A stretch of 5,888 nucleotides of DNA, taken from Clostridiales bacterium. GTDB lineage: Bacteria > Bacillota > Clostridia > Saccharofermentanales > Saccharofermentanaceae. The stretch lies in assembly GCA_016930475.1 (NCBI GenBank), contig JAFGGR010000093.1, positions 1 to 5,888 on the forward strand, read 5' to 3'. Shown piece after piece: positions 1-5,861 of the stretch. Every line of letters starts with the position of its first letter. Positions within the stretch are counted from its first letter, which is position 1. The translations under genes and the position numbers were made by a program. The notes beneath the pieces were generated by a model. It did no database searches and had not been told where the DNA came from. It was given only the letters and a program-made list of their open reading frames with translations.

Positions 1-489
1 AACGCGCCGGATCTGACCGTGCGCCTGGCCGACTTGGGCGCTGATTTATTGGTGCAAACGATCCCCGGTTATTTGGACGGCACGATCTTACCGATCCCCC
101 AGGATCATGAAAGAGCCACCTATGCACCGCCGATCACACGGGAGCAGGGGCTGATCGATTGGAGGGACTCCGCCGAATCGATCCACAATCAGATCCGAGG
201 CCTTGCTGAATGGCCGGGCGCATACACCGAATACAAGGATAAGAGAATGAAGATATACTGTTCCGCTCTTCCCGGGAATACGGATGAACTGGAGGATGCA
301 TATCGTGTCGCTCACGGAGAACCGGAGCCGGGAACGCTGATCTGCGCGCGTAAGGGGGTCCTGGCCGTCATGTGCGGAGATGTCCCTTTACTTCTTCGCT
401 GTGTTCAACCCGAGTCCTGTAAGAAACTCGACGCAGCCGAGTGTGCGCACAATTTCTCTGTAGCGGATCATTTCGGTGGTGAAGGATGA
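1..489 (+). CDS. fmt: Methionyl-tRNA formyltransferase, C-terminal part (5' end outside window)
   Basis: Fmt transfers a formyl group from 10-formyl-tetrahydrofolate to methionyl-initiator tRNA in the cytoplasm, giving fMet-tRNA for translation initiation. The reading frame is open from base 1, and 162 sense codons remain, about half of a normal Fmt of roughly 310 residues. The N-terminal formyl-transfer domain with its catalytic Asn-His-Asp set is therefore upstream and cannot be judged. Visible family signatures, numbered from the first codon here, are the end of the catalytic domain (LADLGADLLVQTI, 9-21), the TYAPPIT segment (40-46) followed by GLIDW, and IRGLAEWPGAYT (65-76), which corresponds to the usual IRGLxPWPGAYT of the C-terminal tRNA-binding domain. 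The Asn-Pro often found before WPGA is Ala-Glu here. The stop codon overlaps the rsmB start as ATGA. An ATG at base 19 is internal, not the true start. Identification is firm from these motifs and from synteny. Confidence 0.95.
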   Translation, partial: NAPDLTVRLADLGADLLVQTIPGYLDGTILPIPQDHERATYAPPITREQGLIDWRDSAESIHNQIRGLAEWPGAYTEYKDKRMKIYCSALPGNTDELEDAYRVAHGEPEPGTLICARKGVLAVMCGDVPLLLRCVQPESCKKLDAAECAHNFSVADHFGGEG

Positions 490-1862
490 GCCGAGGAGCC
501 GCAGATCCGAGAATGATTTGCTTCACGATGCTTTTCGAGGTGTACGAGAAAGAGGCCTACGCTCAACTGGTCCTCAAACAAACCCTGAAAGGGTATCCGG
601 AACTTGACGCGCGGGATAAGAGCTTTATCACCGCGCTTTTCTATGGTGTGATCACCCGGACCGTGACGCTGGATTTCATGATCGAAAAGAAGGTGCGCGG
701 CTCCGTTTCCGACCTCGACCCGGCGATTCGGACCATTCTCCGGATGGGCGCGTGGCAGATCCTTTTTTCCGAATCCATACCGGATTATGCCGCAGTCAAT
801 ACTTCGGTCGCGATCGCCGCCAAACGGGCAAACCCGGGCGGTAAATCGCTCGTCAACGCCGTGCTCCGGGCGATCGCTTCCGAATCGGATCGTTTTTTCG
901 AGACACTTCAGAGCGAAAAGCCCTACGTTCGTTTTTCCCTCAGTCGTGAGATCACCGGACTCCTGATCAAGTGGTACGGAGAGCAGAAGGCGGAGTCCTT
1001 AGCCGATGCATTTTTGGGTGAGGCAAAGGTGACGGCGCGCGTCAACACGCTCAAATGCACACGATCGGAGCTTAAGGAAGTATTGGAGCGGGAGGGCGTG
1101 GAATGTGAATTCGGACGACTGACGGATCAATCGTTGACACTCGGCCTTCAGGGCGTTTCCGTAGACTCTCTGCAAGCATACCGGGAAGGCCTCTTTATGA
1201 TACAAGACGAAGCGGCGATGCTCGCAGGCATCCTTGCCGGCCCACGCCCCGACGATCGGGTGATGGACGTCTGCGCCGCTCCGGGCGGCAAAAGCTGTCA
1301 TATGGCGGAACTTTCCTCGGATCGGGCGGACATCCTGGCGCTCGATATTCATGAGAACCGACTGAAACTGATCGACGAGAACCGGCATCGATTGGGTATT
1401 CGTTCGATCAGGACCGGAATATCGGATGCACGGAATCCCGATCCGTCGGTGACCGGACCCGAAAGATCCTATGATATCGTTCTTTCCGATGTGCCGTGCA
1501 GTGGATTAGGCCTTCTCAAGAGAAAGCCGGATATCCGGCTGACGATCAACTACGATCGAATTCAGGCGCTTTTAGAGGTCCAGAAGGATATTCTTTTGAA
1601 ATCTGCACGTTATGTGAAACCCGGCGGTGTGTTGGTGTATAGCACCTGCACGATCAATCCGGATGAAAACGGCAATCGTGTGGACGATTTTCTTCGGGAA
1701 TGCCCCGACTTTGAGCCGGAACCCTTTGAGCGTTTGCTGCCGCAGACATTATTATCCGATAAGGTACACGCGGAAGAGGCCGGTAACGGGAGGATACTGC
1801 TCCTGCCCGACACGGACGGTTGCGATGGATTTTTCATCGCGAAAATGAGGCGGATCGCATGA
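486..1862 (+). CDS. rsmB: 16S rRNA (cytosine-967-C5)-methyltransferase RsmB
   Basis: RsmB (Sun/Fmu family) uses S-adenosylmethionine to methylate C5 of C967 in 16S rRNA during small-subunit assembly. The 458-residue product has the expected two parts. An N-terminal NusB-like helical domain (about 10-145) includes RDKSFITALFYGVI and the YAAVNTSVAIAAK and SLVNAVLRAI helices. It is followed by a Rossmann-type methyltransferase domain. SAM motif I is DVCAAPGGKS (261-270), an acidic residue follows beta-2 (D287), motif IV is DVPCSG (335-340, C338), and motif VI is YSTCT (385-389). By family knowledge C388 is the nucleophile (E. coli Sun Cys389) and C338 helps release the product. The end, DGFFIAKMRR, is typical. 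Length is normal. The start at 486 is chosen because it overlaps the fmt stop as ATGA, like every other junction here; an in-frame ATG at 513 is the alternative and would remove nine poorly conserved residues. Confidence 0.96.
   Translation: MSRGAADPRMICFTMLFEVYEKEAYAQLVLKQTLKGYPELDARDKSFITALFYGVITRTVTLDFMIEKKVRGSVSDLDPAIRTILRMGAWQILFSESIPDYAAVNTSVAIAAKRANPGGKSLVNAVLRAIASESDRFFETLQSEKPYVRFSLSREITGLLIKWYGEQKAESLADAFLGEAKVTARVNTLKCTRSELKEVLEREGVECEFGRLTDQSLTLGLQGVSVDSLQAYREGLFMIQDEAAMLAGILAGPRPDDRVMDVCAAPGGKSCHMAELSSDRADILALDIHENRLKLIDENRHRLGIRSIRTGISDARNPDPSVTGPERSYDIVLSDVPCSGLGLLKRKPDIRLTINYDRIQALLEVQKDILLKSARYVKPGGVLVYSTCTINPDENGNRVDDFLRECPDFEPEPFERLLPQTLLSDKVHAEEAGNGRILLLPDTDGCDGFFIAKMRRIA
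1525..1540 (+). repeat. 16-bp perfect palindrome inside rsmB
   Basis: AGCCGGATATCCGGCT is a self-complementary 16-mer within the codons for the KRKPDIRL segment just after the DVPCSG motif. Chance expectation for an 8-bp half-site palindrome in this window is about 0.09. It may simply reflect codons for the conserved Lys-Pro-Asp-Ile-Arg sequence. No function is claimed. Confidence 0.5.
1847..1850 (+). promoter_or_regulatory. Ribosome binding site supporting the rlmN start at 1859
   Basis: GAGG sits eight bases before the ATG at 1859, inside the end of rsmB. This spacing, together with the ATGA overlap, favours 1859 over the upstream in-frame ATG at 1820, which lies deeper inside rsmB and would add 13 residues unlike the RlmN N-terminus. 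Confidence 0.6.
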
Positions 1863-2941
1863 GTGATAAATCGTTCATCATGGATATGACCGATGAGCAA
1901 TGGGCGGAGTGGACCCGGGAGCGGGGATTTCCGCGTTTTCGCGCAGACCAGATCAATGGATGGTTGGTCAAGGGAGTTTTCGACCCCAGGGAAATGAGCA
2001 ACCTACCGCAATCGATCGTCGCCGAGCTCGAAAACAGCTTCGCCCCCGACTCGTTTGTTCTCGAAAAGGAATCAGTCTCCCAAATCGACGGCACGCGCAA
2101 GTACGTTTTCCGCCTCGGAGACGGTAACCGCATCGAAACCGTTCTGATGAAGTACCGTTTCGGAAATTCGGTGTGCATTTCATCCCAGGCGGGCTGTAAA
2201 ATGGGCTGTTCTTTCTGCGCGTCCGCACATGCCGGATTCGGTCGTGATCTTTCGGCCGGAGAGATGCTCGCCCAGGTGCTCCTGCCCGGCAAATTGACGA
2301 ATGAGCGTGTTTCTCGCGTCGTGGTGATGGGGATCGGAGAACCGTTTGATAATTATACGAATCTGATCTCCTTTATCGACCGGATTAATGCACCGAAAGG
2401 ATTGAATTTGGGTGCTCGTCACATCACCGTATCAACTTGCGGACTGGTTCCTCAAATGATAGAATTCATGTGTGTCGATAAGCAGGTCAACCTGTCTGTA
2501 TCACTGCATGCGGCAAACGACGCATTGAGGACCCGGTTGATGCCGGTGAATCGTACGAATCAACTGGATCCGTTGATTCGTACGTGCAGAGAATACACCC
2601 GGAAGACCGGAAGACGAATCACGTTTGAATATGCTTTATTGGACGGCATCAACGATACCCGTGAGGATGCCAGACAACTTGCGGCTTTGCTGCGCGGTAT
2701 AAACGGTCACATCAATTTGATCGCGGCCAACGAGTTTCCCGGAGGCCAATACCACAGAAGCCGGCCCGAGGTGGTTCAGGCTTTTCGGGAGGAACTGGAA
2801 AGCTTAGGAATGAATGTAACGGTCCGGCGGGAGATGGGTTCGGATATCATGGCGGCGTGCGGTCAATTGCGCAGAGGCCTTGCCGATAATAATCCCGTTG
2901 AGTATACAACTGAGGATGTCGGAGAGAACGGTGAAATATGA
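1859..2941 (+). CDS. rlmN: Dual-specificity 23S rRNA A2503 / tRNA A37 C2-methyltransferase RlmN
   Basis: RlmN is a radical-SAM enzyme that makes 2-methyladenosine at A2503 of 23S rRNA and, in characterised homologues, A37 of some tRNAs. In the 360-residue product the [4Fe-4S] ligands are the CxxxCxxC at C113, C117 and C120. C106, seven residues upstream in CISSQAGC, matches E. coli Cys118. C334 in MAACGQL matches E. coli Cys355, the cysteine that carries the methylene intermediate. The SAM-binding MGIGEP is at 157-162, with VSTCGL at 191-196, LSVSLHA at 212-218 and GRRITFEYALLDGIND at 251-266. All the catalytic cysteines are present, so it should be active. The start at 1859 is preferred over the in-frame ATG at 1820: it overlaps the rsmB stop as ATGA and has GAGG at 1847-1850. 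One segment is less typical, LIAANEFPGGQYHRS (287-301), where LIPxN is common. The gene contains a strong inverted repeat at 2552-2584. Confidence 0.96.
   Translation: MSDKSFIMDMTDEQWAEWTRERGFPRFRADQINGWLVKGVFDPREMSNLPQSIVAELENSFAPDSFVLEKESVSQIDGTRKYVFRLGDGNRIETVLMKYRFGNSVCISSQAGCKMGCSFCASAHAGFGRDLSAGEMLAQVLLPGKLTNERVSRVVVMGIGEPFDNYTNLISFIDRINAPKGLNLGARHITVSTCGLVPQMIEFMCVDKQVNLSVSLHAANDALRTRLMPVNRTNQLDPLIRTCREYTRKTGRRITFEYALLDGINDTREDARQLAALLRGINGHINLIAANEFPGGQYHRSRPEVVQAFREELESLGMNVTVRREMGSDIMAACGQLRRGLADNNPVEYTTEDVGENGEI
2552..2584 (+). repeat. Perfect 13-bp inverted repeat with 7-base spacer inside rlmN
   Basis: The left arm CGTACGAATCAAC (2552-2564) and right arm GTTGATTCGTACG (2572-2584) are exact reverse complements separated by TGGATCC. 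As RNA this would fold into a 13-bp stem with a 7-nt loop. No T-run follows, so it is not an intrinsic terminator, and it lies wholly inside the rlmN coding sequence (residues 232-242). Under uniform base use, a perfect 13-bp inverted repeat with a spacer of up to 20 bases is expected about 0.002 times in a window this size. The structure is certain; a function is not. Confidence 0.85.
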
Positions 2942-3693
2942 GATATGCCAGCGCAACCGATAAGGGTATGGTTCGCGAAAAGAACGAGGACTTTCACGCG
3001 ATATTAAGCGTGGGAGACAGCGGGGTTTTTGTTGTTGCGGACGGAATGGGCGGGCATGCGGTCGGAGAGATCGCGAGCAGGACCGCCGTCGAATTCGCCC
3101 TGTCCTCATTGCCGCAACAATTGGAGAAAGCCCGGTCTGTCGAGGACATCGAGAAGCTCCTGCACGAAACCATTGAGCAGGCAAATGTGCGGGTCTATCT
3201 TCAATCTCTGGATAATAAGGAATATCGCGGAATGGGAACGACCCTTACATTGGCGGTATTCAGACATTGGCGCCTCTATCTGTCGCATATCGGCGACTGT
3301 CGGGTTTATCTGCTTCACGGCGGCTCGCTCGAGCGCCTGACGGTCGATCACACCCTCGTCCAGGAATTGGTCGATATGGGATCGATTTCTCCGAAGGAGG
3401 CCGAGACGCATCCTAAGAGGCATGTGCTCGTCCGATCACTTGGTGTCAACGAATATATGAAGCCCGATACATATTCCTTCGATATCTCCGAAGGGGATTT
3501 GATCCTGATGTGTACGGACGGCCTGTACGGCTACGTCGATGAGGACATGATAAGAAAGATCCTGAAGCGACACAAGAATTTGGATTCCTGTGTCCGGCAA
3601 TTGATCGATACGGCCAACGAGGCCGGCGGACCCGACAACATCACCGCGATCCTGATACACTGCGCAATGGAAAAGAATAAGGAGTCGCTATGA
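2938..3693 (+). CDS. prpC: PP2C-family (PPM) protein Ser/Thr phosphatase, PrpC/Stp type
   Basis: This is a metal-dependent phosphatase that removes phosphate from Ser/Thr residues on proteins, including, in studied Firmicutes, the autophosphorylated partner kinase PrkC. It is cytoplasmic, with no signal peptide or membrane segment. The 251 residues match the usual length of the small bacterial PP2C enzymes. The motifs run in order: TDKGMVREKNED (7-18), VVADGMGGHAVGE (32-44, with metal-binding D35), GMGTTLT (98-104), HIGDCRVYL (117-125), LTVDHTLVQELV (134-145), HVLVRSLG (162-169), CTDGLYGYV (192-200, D194) and GGPDNITAILI (230-240, D233). The metal-coordinating aspartates are all there, so the enzyme looks intact. 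The start overlaps the rlmN stop as ATGA, and the stop overlaps the prkC start the same way, making a coupled phosphatase-kinase pair. A GGAGAG at 2921-2926 could act as a ribosome binding site, although 11 bases is a long spacing. Confidence 0.95.
   Translation: MRYASATDKGMVREKNEDFHAILSVGDSGVFVVADGMGGHAVGEIASRTAVEFALSSLPQQLEKARSVEDIEKLLHETIEQANVRVYLQSLDNKEYRGMGTTLTLAVFRHWRLYLSHIGDCRVYLLHGGSLERLTVDHTLVQELVDMGSISPKEAETHPKRHVLVRSLGVNEYMKPDTYSFDISEGDLILMCTDGLYGYVDEDMIRKILKRHKNLDSCVRQLIDTANEAGGPDNITAILIHCAMEKNKESL
3678..3684 (+). promoter_or_regulatory. Ribosome binding site for prkC
   Basis: TAAGGAG, close to the consensus anti-16S sequence, lies five bases before the prkC ATG at 3690 and inside the last codons of the phosphatase gene. 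It is the best Shine-Dalgarno match among the junctions here, so prkC can probably be initiated directly as well as by coupling to prpC. Confidence 0.7.
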
Positions 3694-5861
3694 ACACAGC
3701 AACCCACGGCCCTGAAGGGAAAATTCTCGGGGGGCGTTATCAAATCGCCAAATTGATCGGCACCGGAGGCATGGCCAACGTGTATCTCGCGTCGGACATG
3801 GCATCCGGGGCTATGGTCGCCATCAAGATCCTTAAACCCGAGTTTTCTGCCGACAGCGAATTTATAAAGCGTTTTGATACCGAAGCGAAGGCGGCGGCCG
3901 CTCTATCTCACGCGAATATCGTGCGCGTACTCGGGATCGGGCAGGAAGGCAATTTTCGATATATGGTCCAGGAGTATGTGGAAGGGATTTCGCTCAAGGA
4001 GTTGATTCAGCAGAATCACCACATCGATTGGAGGATCGCGGTCCCGATCGCCATTCAGGTCGGGCTGGCCCTTGAACATGCTCATCAGAACGGGATCGTG
4101 CACCGTGACATCAAGCCGCATAACATTATGATCACCAAGGATCGCATCGCGAAGGTCACGGATTTTGGAATTGCCCGTGCCGCGACCAGCAATACGATCA
4201 CATTGACCTCGGGAGGGGCTCTGGGCTCCGTCCATTATTTTTCTCCGGAGCAGGCGCGCGGCGCGATGGTCGGCCCGGCGTCGGATATTTATTCGACGGG
4301 CGTCATGCTTTTCGAGATGGTCACGGGACGGCTGCCGTTTGACGGAGAAACGCCTGTGGCTGTTGCTGTAAAGCATCTTCAGGAGCCGGTCCCGCTGGCC
4401 TCCGGCTTCGTTCCCGGAGTGCCGCACGGCTTGGACGCAATCATACAGAAAAGTATGCAGAAAGGCATCGAAGCGCGTTACTCCACGATTCGAGAGATGG
4501 TTTCCGAACTCGATTCTCTCATGGTGGATCCGAACGGGACCTATGGTGTCGTTACCCAGCAGGAAGTATATGACACGACCACCAACCATATGCCGTCCAT
4601 GCGTCAGGAGCCGAGTTACTCCAAACTTCGCGATATCGAGCGCTCCATCGAAAAGAGACGGCGCTCCCGCCTCAAGGATAATATTCTGGTCATCCTTCTT
4701 GTTATGGTAATCGTCGGAGTCTTGATCGGAGTGGTTGCCCTGTTCGGCGACACCCTCGCCAAGAGTATCAACAGAAAAGCGCCGCAACCCTTTGAGGTCG
4801 GTGATTATGTCGGGAAATCCATCAACGAGGTGATCGAAGAATTTAAAGCCCAAGACTTCACCAATTACGAGTATCGCTATGAACAAAGATCCGACGTCGG
4901 GGAAAACATCGTTTTCGAGCAGAACATTCCGGCAGGGACTCAGATCAAGGCTACAAGCAATAAGCTGATCCTTAAGGTCAGCAAACAAGAGGATTCAGTC
5001 ATTCTCGAGGACTACCGCGGGATGGATTACAGGACTGCGGAGACGGTTCTCGACGCCATGGGTTTCACGGTCTCCGTGATTTCAGAGATCAATGATTCCC
5101 TGGAACCCGGAACGGTGATTCGTACAGAGCCGTCATACGGGACTGCGGTAAAGAACGGCAGTCAGATCACGCTTATTTTCAGCATTCAAACCGAGACTAT
5201 TACGGTACCGGAGTTATTTAATCTGACCCTTGAGGCCGCCGAGAAGGTCATCGAGGAAAATGATCTCGTTCTCGGGCCGATCGAGGTAAATCCGGCGGCA
5301 GAGGGCCTTTCCAAACGGGAACAGTATGTCCTTCTTACGGACCCTGTGGAAGGGACGGTCGTCAATAGAAAATCGTCCATCAAACTTTTCGTCGGCACGG
5401 TTGAGGATGCCCAGAGGGGCGGAACACCGACACCGACACCGACTCCCGCTCCTTATATTCTCACGCTTCTGAGTGAACCCGCCGACGGCGGGACCGTTCA
5501 GGGCGCGGGGACGATCCTTGAGGCGACGGATGTAACGATCGTCGCGACTCCCGCCGTAGGATACAACTTCTCCCATTGGGCGGACGCAAGTGGCGCGACG
5601 GTCAGTACTCTGGCTCAGTATGTCTTTACCATGCCGGCATCGGACTACACCTTGACTGCGGTTTTTGTCCCGCAACCGACGGTGACTCCGACTCCAACGG
5701 TGACTCCGACTCCAACGGTGACTCCGACTCCAACGATAACTCCGACTCCGACGGTAACTCCGACTCCGACTCCGACGGTGACTCCGACTCCTACGACGAC
5801 CCCGTCTCCGACGACAACGACTACGGCGTCGGAGCCACCACCGGGGGATGATCCGGAATGA
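3690..5861 (+). CDS. prkC: PASTA-domain membrane Ser/Thr kinase (PrkC/Stk type) with an added C-terminal InlB-repeat-like domain and Thr-Pro tail
   Basis: This is a Hanks-type transmembrane kinase that senses muropeptides or lipid II through outside PASTA domains and phosphorylates growth, wall and translation proteins inside. The 723 residues divide as follows. The kinase domain (about 15-278) has the glycine loop GTGGMANVY (24-32), K46 in VAIK, E65, HRD (138-140), N145, DFG (158-160), a Thr/Ser-rich activation loop with LGSVHYFSPEQARG (178-191), and SDIYSTGVMLFEM (198-210). A basic stretch EKRRRSRLK (321-329) precedes one membrane helix (about 331-353), giving N-in/C-out topology. Three PASTA repeats cover about 366-431, 435-500 and 503-570. 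Then come a TPTPTPTPAP linker (579-588), a domain resembling divergent InlB B-repeats (about 589-660), and a TVTPTP-repeat tail (664-700) ending in acidic EPPPGDDPE. No LPxTG anchor is seen. All catalytic residues are present. TAAGGAG lies five bases before the start. Family PrkC proteins are commonly about 600-670 residues, so the C-terminal part beyond about 580 is an addition. Confidence 0.95.
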   Translation: MNTATHGPEGKILGGRYQIAKLIGTGGMANVYLASDMASGAMVAIKILKPEFSADSEFIKRFDTEAKAAAALSHANIVRVLGIGQEGNFRYMVQEYVEGISLKELIQQNHHIDWRIAVPIAIQVGLALEHAHQNGIVHRDIKPHNIMITKDRIAKVTDFGIARAATSNTITLTSGGALGSVHYFSPEQARGAMVGPASDIYSTGVMLFEMVTGRLPFDGETPVAVAVKHLQEPVPLASGFVPGVPHGLDAIIQKSMQKGIEARYSTIREMVSELDSLMVDPNGTYGVVTQQEVYDTTTNHMPSMRQEPSYSKLRDIERSIEKRRRSRLKDNILVILLVMVIVGVLIGVVALFGDTLAKSINRKAPQPFEVGDYVGKSINEVIEEFKAQDFTNYEYRYEQRSDVGENIVFEQNIPAGTQIKATSNKLILKVSKQEDSVILEDYRGMDYRTAETVLDAMGFTVSVISEINDSLEPGTVIRTEPSYGTAVKNGSQITLIFSIQTETITVPELFNLTLEAAEKVIEENDLVLGPIEVNPAAEGLSKREQYVLLTDPVEGTVVNRKSSIKLFVGTVEDAQRGGTPTPTPTPAPYILTLLSEPADGGTVQGAGTILEATDVTIVATPAVGYNFSHWADASGATVSTLAQYVFTMPASDYTLTAVFVPQPTVTPTPTVTPTPTVTPTPTITPTPTVTPTPTPTVTPTPTTTPSPTTTTTASEPPPGDDPE
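5424..5450 (+). repeat. Short Thr-Pro linker repeat (ACACCG x3 plus degenerate copy)
   Basis: Three exact ACACCG hexamers (5424-5441) are followed by ACTCCC and GCT. They encode TPTPTPTPA between the third PASTA domain and the InlB-like domain of the kinase. It is a flexible, extended, extracytoplasmic spacer of the kind that joins modules in secreted clostridial proteins. It uses ACA where the C-terminal tail uses ACT and ACG, so the two Thr-Pro tracts are not recent copies of each other. Confidence 0.8.
5454..5669 (+). other. Divergent InlB B-repeat-like domain encoded inside prkC (residues 589-660)
   Basis: About 72 residues follow the first Thr-Pro linker of the kinase and show the pattern of the divergent InlB B-repeat / Listeria-Bacteroides repeat families. 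There is an opening strand YILTLLSEP, then GGTVQGAG (600-607), a strand VTIVATP, GYNFSHW (624-630) with the characteristic aromatic and Trp, and a closing YVFTMPASDYTLTAVFV (644-660), matching the usual 'y.Ftmpa.d.tltAvF' ending. Such domains are small beta-grasp-like modules found on secreted and surface proteins, usually in multiple copies; here there is one. Its position C-terminal to the membrane helix places it outside the cell. What it binds, if anything, cannot be told from sequence. Confidence 0.75.
5679..5810 (+). repeat. 18-bp tandem repeat encoding TVTPTP units at the kinase C-terminus
   Basis: The unit ACGGTGACTCCGACTCCA occurs three times exactly (5679-5696, 5697-5714, 5715-5732). 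Two near copies follow (5733-5750 with ATA for GTG; 5751-5768 with GTA), then an extra ACTCCG (5769-5774), another near copy (5775-5792) and a decayed copy ending in CCGTCTCCG (5793-5810). Unit and sub-unit lengths (18 and 6 bp) are multiples of three, so copy-number changes keep the frame. The product is a Thr/Pro/Val tail that resembles O-glycosylated linkers of secreted proteins. The exact identity of three adjacent units points to recent expansion or ongoing slippage. Confidence 0.92.
5843..5848 (+). promoter_or_regulatory. Probable ribosome binding site for the rsgA-like gene
   Basis: GGGGGA lies nine bases before the ATG at 5858, within the kinase codons for the Pro-Pro-Gly-Asp end. It supports 5858 as a real start even though only ten codons are visible. 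Confidence 0.45.

Noticed and set aside
999..1388. Minus-strand open frame of 129 codons inside rsmB
   Set aside because: It is a shadow of the conserved methyltransferase domain, with no family motif and no operon context on that strand.
1820..1858. Longer rlmN starting at the ATG at 1820
   Set aside because: The 13 extra residues are a second reading of the rsmB end, do not resemble RlmN, and ignore the ATGA overlap and GAGG that mark 1859.
1834..2292. Minus-strand open frame of 152 codons inside rlmN
   Set aside because: It is a shadow of rlmN; its Arg/Ser-rich product has no recognisable domain.
2552..2584. Intrinsic terminator in rlmN
   Set aside because: The stem is strong but only moderately GC-rich and is not followed by a T-run; it also lies in the middle of a conserved gene with downstream operon members.
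3903..4988. A 361-codon open frame on the minus strand opposite the kinase and PASTA region
   Set aside because: It lies antisense to a clearly conserved protein, has no recognisable domain, and has erratic residue composition. It is explained by third-position codon bias in prkC keeping the antisense frame free of stops.
5478..5492. CCCGCCG-A-CGGCGGG inverted repeat
   Set aside because: A 7-bp stem with a one-base loop cannot fold as such, and it is accounted for by GC-rich codons for Pro-Ala-Asp-Gly-Gly.
5679..5810. CRISPR-like or iteron array
   Set aside because: The repeats are contiguous 18-bp coding units without spacers, in frame with the kinase, so they are a protein-linker repeat.
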